DNA of 64,000 bases, taken from the NCBI GenBank assembly GCA_018780435.1, contig JADMJS010000056.1, forward strand, positions 1 through 64,000, read 5' to 3'. This document shows positions 1 to 9,376 of the stretch, piece after piece. The position numbers were made by a program, and so were the translations under genes. Position 1 is the stretch's first letter. Each line of letters begins with the position of its first letter. Under the pieces are notes generated by a model. The model did not search any database. It was not told the DNA's origin and worked only from the letters and a program-made list of their open reading frames with translations. This DNA comes from Myxococcales bacterium. Its GTDB lineage: Bacteria; Myxococcota_A; UBA9042; GCA-2863065.

Positions 1-33
1 CCGGGTCGGGTCTACACGCGGCCCCCGGGGCAG

Positions 34-2637
34 TCAACCGCGAGTCGTGGGCGCGGGCGTGAAGGCCACCCAGTCGAGCATCAGATCTGAGGGTAGCAGG
101 CCCGCCGGGCGCGTCCCGAGCTCGAAGCGCAGGTGGACCCCACCGCGGTCTGCGGGCAAGAGCGGAATGTCGACGGTGTCGAAGTCGGCGGTGACGGTCC
201 AGGGGCCAACGGTGCGGCCATTGAGCACCACTTGGAAGGTCACCGGCGTCGCGGGTCCCGTCGGAGCGAGCAGCGGCGGGCCGACGGGGACGGCGCCAGC
301 GCGGAGGGTCAGCGTCAAGGCGCCGCTGGGGACGGGCAACTGCAACTCGGTGCGCGCCCTGACGCGTCGTCCCGGGCGGGTCCAGGCGGTGCTGGGGTCG
401 GTGCCGCGGATGAAGGGGCCGTCGTTCCAACCCATGTGGAGCCCGGGTCGGCCGTCCGGTGCCGTCGGGAGTGGCGCGAGGACGGCGCTGGTGCGCTCGA
501 AGAGCCGCACGCGGACGTCGTGGAGGTCGCGCCGCCAGACTTCGGTGAACCCGCCGGGCGCGTTCGCGAGCGCGGCGTCGATGGCGGCGGCCGGGCGGTC
601 CGAGAACTCGCGGCGGCCGAAGAGGTGTTGCGTGTGGTCGACGACCCACACGCGCTTCACGAACGCCGACGACAGCGAGCGGGACCAGGGCTCGACGAGG
701 TCGGTGAGGACGCCGAGGACGCCGCTCGTGTCCCAGTCCGGGGTCCGCATCCAGTCGCCGGCGCGTTGCGCGTCGCGGCGCTCGGGTGGCGCCGCGTAGT
801 AGTGCCAGGGGTGCTGGTAGAACACGGCGGGGCCGACCAGGATCGCGTCGCCGTCGCGGGCGTGGCGGGTGACGAGCACTGCGGCGGAGGCGACGTCGGG
901 CTTCTTCGCCGTGAAGGGCATGGCGGCCGATTGGCGGGCGGCGTCGCCGAGGAGCAGGGCTAGGGTCGCGGCGCTCAGCGCGCGGCCGATGTGGCTCCCG
1001 GGGAGCGAACGCAGCGCCAAGGCGACGAGCAACACCGCCCCCGGGAAGAGGAAGAGCCCGTAACGAATGCCGAAGTAGTAGCCGCCGTAGAGCGACTTCA
1101 GGAAGGTCTCGCGGTTCACGAGCTCGAAGGCGGCGAACCAGGCGATCGGAGCGGCGAGCAGCAGGATGGCGCCGATTCGGGCGCGGTCTCGGAGCAGCGC
1201 CACGCCGAGCACGGCCGCCATGGAGGCGCCCACCGCGAAGGCGCCCGGGAGCCCGAGGCCGAGGAGGAGGCGCACGACGTCGAGCCCGTCGGTGACGACG
1301 CTCGCGCTCGGGTGGTAGACGCCGGCGTCGCGCTGATAGGCGGTCGAGTGCCCTTCGGACCACTGGAAAGCGGCCAGGAAGGCCGGCAGCCAGGGCAGGA
1401 GCGCGGCAGCGGCGGCGAGGCCGCTGGCGAGGGTCGGGAGCGTGGCCCGAAGCCCGCCGCGGAGTATATCGCCAATGAGCACGAGAGCATAGAGGACCAG
1501 CGTCAGGTGGAGCGCGTAGTAGTGCGTGTAGAAGCCGAGGACTGACGCGCCCGCGAGGAGGACGCGGCCACCGCGGCCCCGCGTCGCGCGTTCGGCGCCG
1601 AGCAGGGCCAGCGCGGCGAAGAGGGTCACGAGGGCGTAGGGCGAGGCGTCGCGGGAGTACCAGACGTGGACGGGTGAGGCGGCGAGCAGGGCCGTGGCGA
1701 TGAGCGCGACTGGGGCGGCGTGGGCGTCCCCGAAGGTGCGTCGACCGAAGCGCCATCCGAGGAGGAAGAGGACGGGCAGGGTCAGGATGCCGGCGGCGGC
1801 CATGGGGAGGCGCGTCACCCACTCCGCGGTGCCGAGCGGCGAGAGCGCGTATTGAATGAGGTGCGGGAGTGGCGCGTGGGTCTGCGCCATCGCGTTCACG
1901 TCGAGGAGGACGTCGAGCCCGGAGTCGTGGCCGAAGGCCGTCATCACATAGGTGAACTCGTTCTGTTCGAGAGGTTCGAGGCCGAGGTTCCAGAGGCGGA
2001 GGCCAGCGCCGACGATGATGATCCCGGCGAGGGACAGCCGCACGACTCGCGAGAGCGCGAGAGGGGGATCCGCTTTGGTTTCGGGTGCCTGCGGTCGGAG
2101 CCGGGAGAGGAGCAGCGCCACCAACGCGAGCACGGCCGCACCGACCAGCGAGGGCACGAGCCCGGGCAGACGTGGGCGCGAGACAGAGCCGACGGCGCGT
2201 GGGCCGGCCTTGACCGGGGGAACTGGGCTGGTCGCGAAGGCTGAGGGATCGCTCGGCAGCGTCACGGCGGGCGTGACCCGAGGGCGCTGACCGCCGCAGG
2301 TCAGGATGCCGGCGTCATCGAGCTCGAGAGTCCCCGTCGAGCACGAGGCGACGAGGCCGGCTTCGAAAGGCACGCCGAAGTCGCCGTAGCTGCTGCTTCC
2401 GCCTCGCGGGTACACGCGGGCCGCGCGCGTCCCGAGGCGGTCCGCCCAGACGGGGACCGTGGGCCCGCCTTCCAGCGGGAGCAACGTCTGAACGGCCGCC
2501 GACGGACTCTCGGTGGCGCGCGCTGGAGCCACCGCGATTAGTGCGATGAGGAGGGCGGCGGTGGCGAAGAGTGGCGGCGGCACTCGGGGGTGGACTCTCG
2601 GGTGAAGCGCGGGTCGGCGATGTCGATGATGGCACAC
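34..2637 (-). CDS. Glycosyltransferase family 39-like multi-TM membrane protein
   Basis: Long ORF; multiple hydrophobic segments; GLRLWNLGLEPLEQNEFTYV resembles the first-loop acidic motif of GT39/ArnT-like proteins. Confidence 0.75.
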   Translation of the reverse strand: MCHHRHRRPALHPRVHPRVPPPLFATAALLIALIAVAPARATESPSAAVQTLLPLEGGPTVPVWADRLGTRAARVYPRGGSSSYGDFGVPFEAGLVASCSTGTLELDDAGILTCGGQRPRVTPAVTLPSDPSAFATSPVPPVKAGPRAVGSVSRPRLPGLVPSLVGAAVLALVALLLSRLRPQAPETKADPPLALSRVVRLSLAGIIIVGAGLRLWNLGLEPLEQNEFTYVMTAFGHDSGLDVLLDVNAMAQTHAPLPHLIQYALSPLGTAEWVTRLPMAAAGILTLPVLFLLGWRFGRRTFGDAHAAPVALIATALLAASPVHVWYSRDASPYALVTLFAALALLGAERATRGRGGRVLLAGASVLGFYTHYYALHLTLVLYALVLIGDILRGGLRATLPTLASGLAAAAALLPWLPAFLAAFQWSEGHSTAYQRDAGVYHPSASVVTDGLDVVRLLLGLGLPGAFAVGASMAAVLGVALLRDRARIGAILLLAAPIAWFAAFELVNRETFLKSLYGGYYFGIRYGLFLFPGAVLLVALALRSLPGSHIGRALSAATLALLLGDAARQSAAMPFTAKKPDVASAAVLVTRHARDGDAILVGPAVFYQHPWHYYAAPPERRDAQRAGDWMRTPDWDTSGVLGVLTDLVEPWSRSLSSAFVKRVWVVDHTQHLFGRREFSDRPAAAIDAALANAPGGFTEVWRRDLHDVRVRLFERTSAVLAPLPTAPDGRPGLHMGWNDGPFIRGTDPSTAWTRPGRRVRARTELQLPVPSGALTLTLRAGAVPVGPPLLAPTGPATPVTFQVVLNGRTVGPWTVTADFDTVDIPLLPADRGGVHLRFELGTRPAGLLPSDLMLDWVAFTPAPTTRG

Positions 2638-2763
2638 CGAGGCGACCGAAGCACTCGGCTTGCTTGATCTCCGGCTCGCGAGCCACTAAACACGTCGAGC
2701 AACGCGTTTCGCATGGGGACCTGCCTCTTGCGCGGTGGGCCGACCAGCCCCGAGGAGCCTGCG

Positions 2764-3978
2764 GTGACCTCTCGTCTCCTGATACTCGTCACGATGGCGC
2801 TCCTTCCGGCCTTTGCCGGGCTCGCGAAGCCGCCGAAGAAGGCGCCCCCGCCGCCCGCACAGACCGAGCCGCCGAAGACGGAGACGCCGCCGGCCGAGCC
2901 GCCGGGTGGGCTCACGCTCACGCCGAAGGATCGCGCGACCGCCCTCGCGAAGGAGGGCGCGGAGTTCGCGCGGAACGGCCAATACGCCGAGGCCGCGTCG
3001 AAGTTCCAGCAGAGCGTCCTCGTCTTCCCGATGACGGACGTCTTCTACAACCTCGCGTACACGCACGAGCAGCTCGGCGACTGGAAGGGCTGTGTCGACA
3101 ACTACACCGCGTATCTCGAAGGCTTCCGTGGGGAGCACGACGGCGCCGACCCGCCCGAGATCGCGGCGGTGAATCGCTCGATCGAGAAGTGCCGCGAGAC
3201 CGCGCAGCCGCCCATCTCGATCACGAGCTCGCCCGAAGGGGCTCAAGTCGCGCTCGCATCGCGTGACCGAGTCGTCGGGACCACGCCCTTCGAGATGAAG
3301 CTCGATCCCGGCAGCTATACGATCTTCATCATGAAAGACGGTTTCACGCCGGTCGAGACCAAGGTCGTCGTTCAGCCGAAGCAGCCGGGCAAGTTCCACT
3401 TCGACCTGCGCCCGGTGGTGAACTCCGGGAAGGTGCGCCTCAAGGTGAATATCCGTGACGCGATGATCTTCATCGACGGCAAGAACTACGGCATCACGCC
3501 TTTCGAGGATACACCGGAGCTCGAGGTCGGGCGCCACCAGGTGGTCGTCAAGCGCGACGACTACACCTCGGTCAACCGCACTTTCGAGATCACGAAGGGC
3601 CAGACGACCGAGCTCGAAGTCGACATGTTCCTCACCAACCCGCCGCCGTCGTGGCGCAGCTACCTCGGCTGGACCAGCATCTCGCTCGGCGCGCTGGCCA
3701 TCGGCGGTGGCGCCGTCGCGTACGTGTTCGCCGAGGACGAGTTCAACGACACGGACGACTTCGAGCAGCTCGAGCTCTTCCAGAACCTCGGCTACTACCT
3801 CGGCGGCAGCCTCTTCGCCGTCGGGCTCGGCCTCGTCATTTGGGAGGCCGTCATCGACCGGGTGAACGACGACGACCTCATCCAAGCGGGGATCGTGCCC
3901 GAGCCGTCCATCATGCCGATCGTCGGGATCGCGCCCATTGACGACGGGTTCTTCATGTCCGGTGGGGTGAGGTTCTAA
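2764..3978 (+). CDS. PEGA domain-containing secreted/membrane protein with N-terminal TPR-like region
   Basis: Signal-like N-terminus (GTG start at 2764 after GAGGAG); tandem PEGA-like segments (SSPEGAQVALASRDRVVGTTPFEMKLDPGSYTI; IDGKNYGITPFEDTPELEVGRHQVVV); C-terminal TM. Confidence 0.75.
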   Translation: MTSRLLILVTMALLPAFAGLAKPPKKAPPPPAQTEPPKTETPPAEPPGGLTLTPKDRATALAKEGAEFARNGQYAEAASKFQQSVLVFPMTDVFYNLAYTHEQLGDWKGCVDNYTAYLEGFRGEHDGADPPEIAAVNRSIEKCRETAQPPISITSSPEGAQVALASRDRVVGTTPFEMKLDPGSYTIFIMKDGFTPVETKVVVQPKQPGKFHFDLRPVVNSGKVRLKVNIRDAMIFIDGKNYGITPFEDTPELEVGRHQVVVKRDDYTSVNRTFEITKGQTTELEVDMFLTNPPPSWRSYLGWTSISLGALAIGGGAVAYVFAEDEFNDTDDFEQLELFQNLGYYLGGSLFAVGLGLVIWEAVIDRVNDDDLIQAGIVPEPSIMPIVGIAPIDDGFFMSGGVRF

Positions 3979-3980
3979 TC

Positions 3981-5129
3981 ATGAAGTCCACGCGAATCGT
4001 CCTCACCATCGGGGCTCTGTCGCTGCTCGGTTGCGCCAAGGGCAAAGAGCCCCCCGCCAAGACCGCGCTCCTGACCATCGGCAATGCGGGTGGGCGCGTC
4101 ACCGCGACGTTCGGCTCTTCGGCGATGTGCAAGGACAGCGAAGTCGGCGACTTCTGCTCGGAGGCCGAGCCTCCCCGCACGTTGCCGGCCATGCAGGTCG
4201 ACATCCCCGCCTTCCAGATTGACGCGCACGAGGTCACGAACCTCCAGTACCAGCACTGCGTGGCGCATGGCGCGTGCAGCGAGCCGATGAACAAGTCGAT
4301 CGCCTCGCTCGACTCGGCCTTCCGCGGCTACTACGACGAAGAGTCGTCTGAGTTCGCGGACTTTCCGGTGGTCAACGTCACCTGGGAACAAGCGAAGGCC
4401 TACTGTGCTTTCGCTGGGAAGCGTCTGCCGACCGAGGTCGAATGGGAGGTCGCCGCGCGTTTCGCGTCGCAGACGACCGGAGGCAAGAGCGGCAACTACC
4501 CGTGGGGTGACGATCCGGACGATTGCCGCACCAGCGAGGCTCTGGTCTCGCTGCGAGGCTGCAACGCGACCTTCGCGACGCCGCAGCCGGTGCAGGGCAA
4601 GATGACCCTCGACGAAGTCCGCCTCGACGCGTCCTCGACGCTGTCGGGGATGGCGGGAAACGTGTCGGAATGGGTCTCGGACGTCCACAACCCCGAGTTC
4701 GGTTGTGACAAGCCCATCGACGAGTTCAAGAACCTCGAAGGCTTTGCGTGCCGTGGCGCTTACGACAAGTGTGATGACAAGGACGGCGGTGAGTTCCGGA
4801 CCTGCGCAGGCCTGCACGAGCTCTGCGAGGAGTGCCGCACCGAAGCCGACACGTTGGCCGACGTGAATCCCGCGTGTTACGGCCAATGTCTCGATCGCCC
4901 GAACCCGCTGTGGATCTGCGGCGCGCATCAAGGGGTGGTCGAGAACCCCGCCCCGGCCACGCCGTCTGACGCGAACGCGGCTAACTTCCGCTCCGTACGC
5001 GGCGGCAACTTCGGCTCGACGGACCTGTGCGAAGCCCGCCTCGCGGACCGCGCGTTCCGGGATCTACGCTCACTCGACAAGGGCCAGCACCGGGAGTACA
5101 TCGGTTTCCGTTGTGCCAAGGACCTGTGA
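3981..5129 (+). CDS. SUMF1/FGE-sulfatase-like domain lipoprotein
   Basis: Lipobox LLGCAKG; FQIDAHEVTNLQY, FPVVNVTWEQAKAYCAFAGKRLPTEVEWEVAAR, SVRGGNFGS, FRCAKDL motifs. Confidence 0.85.
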   Translation: MKSTRIVLTIGALSLLGCAKGKEPPAKTALLTIGNAGGRVTATFGSSAMCKDSEVGDFCSEAEPPRTLPAMQVDIPAFQIDAHEVTNLQYQHCVAHGACSEPMNKSIASLDSAFRGYYDEESSEFADFPVVNVTWEQAKAYCAFAGKRLPTEVEWEVAARFASQTTGGKSGNYPWGDDPDDCRTSEALVSLRGCNATFATPQPVQGKMTLDEVRLDASSTLSGMAGNVSEWVSDVHNPEFGCDKPIDEFKNLEGFACRGAYDKCDDKDGGEFRTCAGLHELCEECRTEADTLADVNPACYGQCLDRPNPLWICGAHQGVVENPAPATPSDANAANFRSVRGGNFGSTDLCEARLADRAFRDLRSLDKGQHREYIGFRCAKDL

Positions 5130-5179
5130 GCGACGGCCTCTGCTGAGCCGACTGCCCACCCCCTCTGAGGAGAGTTGAC

Positions 5180-5578
5180 ATGCAAGTTCTGTCTTACGCA
5201 GCCCAAGCCGCCGCGATGCGCGGCTGGCCCGCCCGCAACGAGCCCAATGGTGAGATGAAGATCGAGGTCCCGACCGAAGCCGGTCGCACCCAGGTCGTCA
5301 CCATCTCGATGGCGCGCGATGGCGACGGCGACGCGGCCGCGTTCATCTGGTCGATGGCCGGCGACATGCGCGTCGCGGCCGACCCTCTGGCCCTTCTGCG
5401 CTACAACATGCAGCTCACCTACGGCAAGGTCGCCATCAAAGACCAGAGCGTCGTCGTCATTCACGGGCTCCACGATGCCAGCGCGTCGCTTCAGGAGATC
5501 GGCAAGGCGATCTTCTGGGTCGCCCGTGCCGCCGATGGGCTCGAGAAGGGCACTTACGGCTACTCCGACACTCTCTGA
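5180..5578 (+). CDS. Hypothetical protein, possibly YbjN/secretion-chaperone-like fold
   Basis: ORF with upstream GAGGAG RBS, co-directional with neighbours. Confidence 0.6.
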   Translation: MQVLSYAAQAAAMRGWPARNEPNGEMKIEVPTEAGRTQVVTISMARDGDGDAAAFIWSMAGDMRVAADPLALLRYNMQLTYGKVAIKDQSVVVIHGLHDASASLQEIGKAIFWVARAADGLEKGTYGYSDTL

Positions 5579-5624
5579 TCTCGGTCGTCCGGCCCTCGGG
5601 GCCGCCAATCCCAAAGGAGCACTC

Positions 5625-6191
5625 ATGAATCGCCGCTTTCACCGTATCGTCCTCGCCGCGCTCGCCCTCGCGCTCGTCTTCCTCGCCGGTTGTGGCAAGG
5701 CCACCCGTGAGTCGGCGGAGTCGCGCTACAAGTCCGCTCGCGACAAGCTGGTCGCCTCTGCGACCAAGAACCCCATGATGAAGCCGGCCATCGACCAGCA
5801 GGTCCAGAAGTTCGAGCTCGAGTTCGCCGAGGCGAAGGGCAAGCAGGGCGATGAGGACGCCATCAAGGCGATGGGCGAAGTTGCTAGCCGTGTCGAGAAG
5901 TTCGAGCAGGAAGTGACCAAGGCGCCGGCCGCTCCGGCGGGTGCCCCGGCCGCGGGCGCGCCCATGGCTCCCGGGGCGGTCCCGGGTGGCATGCCGGTGG
6001 CCCCAGCAGCCCCGGGCGGCAAGCTCGGCGGCCCCGCCCCGATGGGCGGCGCTCCGATGGGCGGCGCTCCGATGGGCGCCCCGGTCGCGCCGATGGCCCC
6101 GCCCGTCGCCCCGGGCGGCAAGCTCGGTGGTGGCGCTCCCGGCGTCCCTCCGGCCGCGCCCCAGGGTGGAAGCGGCTTCGGCGGTCAGTGA
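5625..6191 (+). CDS. Small lipoprotein with Gly/Ala/Pro/Met-rich low-complexity C-terminus
   Basis: Start MNRRFHRIVLAALALALVFLAGCGK (lipobox) after AAAGGAG; longer listed ORF from 5319 overlaps the upstream gene. Confidence 0.75.
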   Translation: MNRRFHRIVLAALALALVFLAGCGKATRESAESRYKSARDKLVASATKNPMMKPAIDQQVQKFELEFAEAKGKQGDEDAIKAMGEVASRVEKFEQEVTKAPAAPAGAPAAGAPMAPGAVPGGMPVAPAAPGGKLGGPAPMGGAPMGGAPMGAPVAPMAPPVAPGGKLGGGAPGVPPAAPQGGSGFGGQ

Positions 6192-6207
6192 TCCCGGAGC
6201 GGGGAAT

Positions 6208-6255
6208 GGAAACTGGAGTTTCCCTTAACCGGGATTAAGGGAAACTCGAGCTTCC
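6208..6255. terminator. Long imperfect inverted repeat (19/21 bp arms, 6-nt loop) between convergent genes; candidate bidirectional terminator
   Basis: GGAAACTGGAGTTTCCCTTAA / TTAAGGGAAACTCGAGCTTCC read directly; no clear poly-T tract. Confidence 0.55.
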
Positions 6256-6651
6256 ACCTCGTCAGCCTTCGCGCCATCGAACGTGGAAACCCGACTACCG
6301 GGATCGGTCTGTTTGTCACCGTGCTCTGGGCGCTCGGGCTCGAGCAAGAGTTCGTCCACCTAGTTGATGCGTCGCGTGATCGCGTTGGATTGACCCTCGC
6401 CGCTGCGCGTTCGCCACAGAGGGTGAGAACCTCGGGTACTGGGCTGGACGATGACTTCTAAGCACCGCGAGATCTAAGTCTACATCTCGAAGTAGGCAGC
6501 AGCACGGCACGTGGCTGACCTCGAGCGATGCGTGGCGAGCGAGTGGCGCCATCATCTCTCACGAGCGGGCGTGTCGGCCGACGACATCGAGAGGGTCGCG
6601 TCAGCGTTCGTGTCGCCGGGGTTTACGTTCGAAGCGCCCGCCGCGTGACGG

Positions 6652-7278
6652 TCACTCGGCCAGGCGGACGCACCCGACATAACGCCGCGCGCCACCGAGC
6701 TCGAAGTGGTGTGCTTCGAGGTCCTGAAAGCCGTCCGGGGCCGCGGTCCACGGGGCTTCCGCCGCCATGACCGCCACGATACCGCCCGGCGCCAGGGTGG
6801 GCGTCGCCGCGACGAGGAGCTCGTCCGGGGCGAGCGTGGCGCGGCTCACCACCAGGTTGAAGCGGCCGTTCAACGCCGCGTCCGGGAGGCGGCCTTCCCG
6901 CCAGCGCGCGTTCTTCAGGCCCGCTTCAGCGACGACGCGATCCAGGAAGATGCCGCGTTTCTGGCGCGGCTCGAGCAGCGTGAAGGTCCAGTCCGGGCGG
7001 GCGATGGCGAGCGGGATGCCCGGAAAGCCTGCGCCGGAGCCGACGTCGAGCACCGGCCCGCGCACGGCTGCGAGCGCGTTCAGCCGCAGGAGGGCGAGCG
7101 AGTCCACGATGTGGCGGACGAGGGCGTCTTGCGGCTCCTTGACGCTCGTGAGGTTCATCTTCTCCGACCACTTCTCCAGCAGCCGCAGATGCACCTCGAT
7201 GGCCGGTAGCCATGCGCGTTCGGGCGAGAGGCCGATGGCCTCGCAGGCCCGCGTCAGCGCGCCGAAGTCGAGCGTCAC
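6652..7278 (-). CDS. rsmG: 16S rRNA (guanine527-N7)-methyltransferase RsmG
   Basis: KMNLTSVKEPQDALVRHIVDSLALL, VLDVGSGAGFPGIPLAIARPDWTFTLLEPRQKRGIFL. Confidence 0.93.
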   Translation of the reverse strand: MTLDFGALTRACEAIGLSPERAWLPAIEVHLRLLEKWSEKMNLTSVKEPQDALVRHIVDSLALLRLNALAAVRGPVLDVGSGAGFPGIPLAIARPDWTFTLLEPRQKRGIFLDRVVAEAGLKNARWREGRLPDAALNGRFNLVVSRATLAPDELLVAATPTLAPGGIVAVMAAEAPWTAAPDGFQDLEAHHFELGGARRYVGCVRLAE

Positions 7279-9347
7279 GGCGCCTCGGGTGCTGGTGCGG
7301 GCGGGGCCTCGGGCGCGGGCGGGGCCTCGGGCGCGGCGGGGGCGTCGGGCGCAACGGGCGCCTCGCCTTCCCCGGGTGCCGCCGCCCCGGCGGCCTGGGC
7401 GTCGATGGCCACGAGCGCGGCGTCGAAGGTCTTCACGAGCTCCGGGTCACCCTTGGCCTCGAGCGCCGTTCGGAGGCGCGTGACCTCCTCAGCCTTGCCA
7501 GACACGCGGTAGATCTGCCCGAGCGTGATCGCGGCTTCGACCTTCTCGGGACGAGCGGCGAACTCGGCTTCGAGCAGGCCCGCCGCGCCTTCGATCTGGC
7601 CGGTCTGGAGTAGGCTCTCGGCGATCTTCATCCGCCCGTCCGGGTCGTGCTTCAGCAGACGGTCGAGCACGCCCTTGGCCTTGTCGGGAGCGGCGTCGAG
7701 CACGTAGCCCATGTAGAGCATGACGTAGAGGGATTCGGCCTTCTCGTTCTGGGCGATCGCCAGTTCGAGGAGCGCATTCGCGGCGGGCATGTTGCCGCCT
7801 TGGAACTCGAGCTGCGCGAGCAGAGCGTAACCATCCGGGACTTTGGGGAAACGCGTCTTCAGATCCTGTCCGACGCCCTTGGCCTCTTCGACACGCCCGG
7901 CCTGCAGCAGGATGGATGCGTAGCTCGAGAGGAGGTCTGAGTCGTGCGGGGCGCGCTTCACGGCCGTCGCGAAGGTCTGGATGGTCTTCTCGATGTCGCC
8001 GCGGTCGGCCTGGAGCTGCGCCAGTCGCACCAGGGGCTCGGCGTCGAACTCATCGGCGGCGGCCGCCTTCTCGAGGTGGACCTCGGCGGTAGCGCCGTCG
8101 CCCTTCGCGGTCGCGATATCGGCCATCATCATGTGTAGCGACGACGCCCCGTTGCCGGCCGCCAGCGCTTCCTGGACCAGCTTCTCCGCCTCCTCCGGTT
8201 TGCCGAGGACGCGCAGGCGTTGGGCCTTCAGCTCGACCAGCCCCGGGGCGCTCGGACCGATGGCTTCGAGCGTGGTCACGATCGCGGTCAATTCGGTGTC
8301 GAGCGCCGGGTGTTCGGTGGCGTCGGCAGACCGGCGGCGTTCGAGCGCCAGGTTGCCGAGCGCTGCGAGCGCTCGGGCGTGCTTCGGATCGAGCGTGGAC
8401 GCGCGCTTCAGCGCCTTGTACCCGCTGAACTGCTCCTCGCTCTGCAAGTAGGCGACGGCGAGCTGATACTGGCCGTCGGCGTCTTCGCTGGCAGCGACCG
8501 CCTGCTCCATGTCTTCGAGCCCGCCGTCGGTGTCGCCCTGGATGAGACGCAACTGCCCGCGCAGGAAGGCGAACGCGTGGTCCTTGGCGGCGGCGACGCC
8601 TCCCGCGGCGCTGTCGGCCGCCTTCTCCGCATCTTTCGCGCGCTCCATGGCGTCATCGAGCCGACGTTGCTCCGCGAAGTAGAGCGCCTGAAGCCCCAGG
8701 AAGAGCGCGCTCTCGAGCTCCTTGCTGACCGCCGTGCCGGTCGCTCCGGACAGTGCCTTGCCGCCTTCCGGCGTTTCGCGGCAAGGCAACGCAACGCCGG
8801 TCTCGGAGCCGATCGTGAGCTCGAGGCCGAGGTCGCGTCGGCGCAGGTTCGTCTTGCCAGCCTGTCGCTCGAAGACGAGGACGGTCTTGCTCGGGACGTT
8901 CGCGGCGTCGAAGACCGCCTTGGCGAGCGCCCCGCACTCGATCCCGGTGAGATCCAGCGTCGCCTTGGGATCCTGGCTGAGCGCCTCGGCGGCCGCGGCG
9001 GGGGAGAGCGGCTCACGACCGAGCGGTCGATCGGCCGCGAGTCGCTTCACGCGTTTACGAAGTCCATCGAGGAGCGCGGTGGCGCGTGCGGTGACATCGG
9101 CTTCGCCGGCGCCGAGTGCCGTGGCCAGCTTGCCGAGGCTCTCGGGGGTGCCGACAGGCGGGACGTTCGCAGTCGCTGCGGCAGTCGGTGCGGCAGGTGC
9201 CGGAGTCGCGGCGGGGGTGGCTGGTGCCGTCGTCGCGGCGCTGGGCGCGGGTTCGTCCTTCTTGCAGCCGGGGGCGCCGAACGTGAACGTCAAAGACGCG
9301 GCCGACAAGGAGACGGCAGCCAGATGGGAGGCGAAACGAGTGGACAT
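7275..9347 (-). CDS. TPR-repeat lipoprotein/periplasmic protein
   Basis: N-terminal signal with Cys (APGCKKD); repeated TPR-like helices; Pro/Ala-rich tail; 4-bp overlap with rsmG. Confidence 0.75.
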   Translation of the reverse strand: MSTRFASHLAAVSLSAASLTFTFGAPGCKKDEPAPSAATTAPATPAATPAPAAPTAAATANVPPVGTPESLGKLATALGAGEADVTARATALLDGLRKRVKRLAADRPLGREPLSPAAAAEALSQDPKATLDLTGIECGALAKAVFDAANVPSKTVLVFERQAGKTNLRRRDLGLELTIGSETGVALPCRETPEGGKALSGATGTAVSKELESALFLGLQALYFAEQRRLDDAMERAKDAEKAADSAAGGVAAAKDHAFAFLRGQLRLIQGDTDGGLEDMEQAVAASEDADGQYQLAVAYLQSEEQFSGYKALKRASTLDPKHARALAALGNLALERRRSADATEHPALDTELTAIVTTLEAIGPSAPGLVELKAQRLRVLGKPEEAEKLVQEALAAGNGASSLHMMMADIATAKGDGATAEVHLEKAAAADEFDAEPLVRLAQLQADRGDIEKTIQTFATAVKRAPHDSDLLSSYASILLQAGRVEEAKGVGQDLKTRFPKVPDGYALLAQLEFQGGNMPAANALLELAIAQNEKAESLYVMLYMGYVLDAAPDKAKGVLDRLLKHDPDGRMKIAESLLQTGQIEGAAGLLEAEFAARPEKVEAAITLGQIYRVSGKAEEVTRLRTALEAKGDPELVKTFDAALVAIDAQAAGAAAPGEGEAPVAPDAPAAPEAPPAPEAPPAPAPEAP

Positions 9348-9376
9348 CGGACGTAGGCTCCGGGGGACGGCGGGGA

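Noticed and set aside
2686-3885. 399-aa minus ORF opposite the PEGA gene
   Set aside because: Shadow ORF generated by GC skew; no family signal
6043-6080. 15-bp tandem repeat in the small lipoprotein gene
   Set aside because: Simple low-complexity GGAPM coding repeat; not independently interesting
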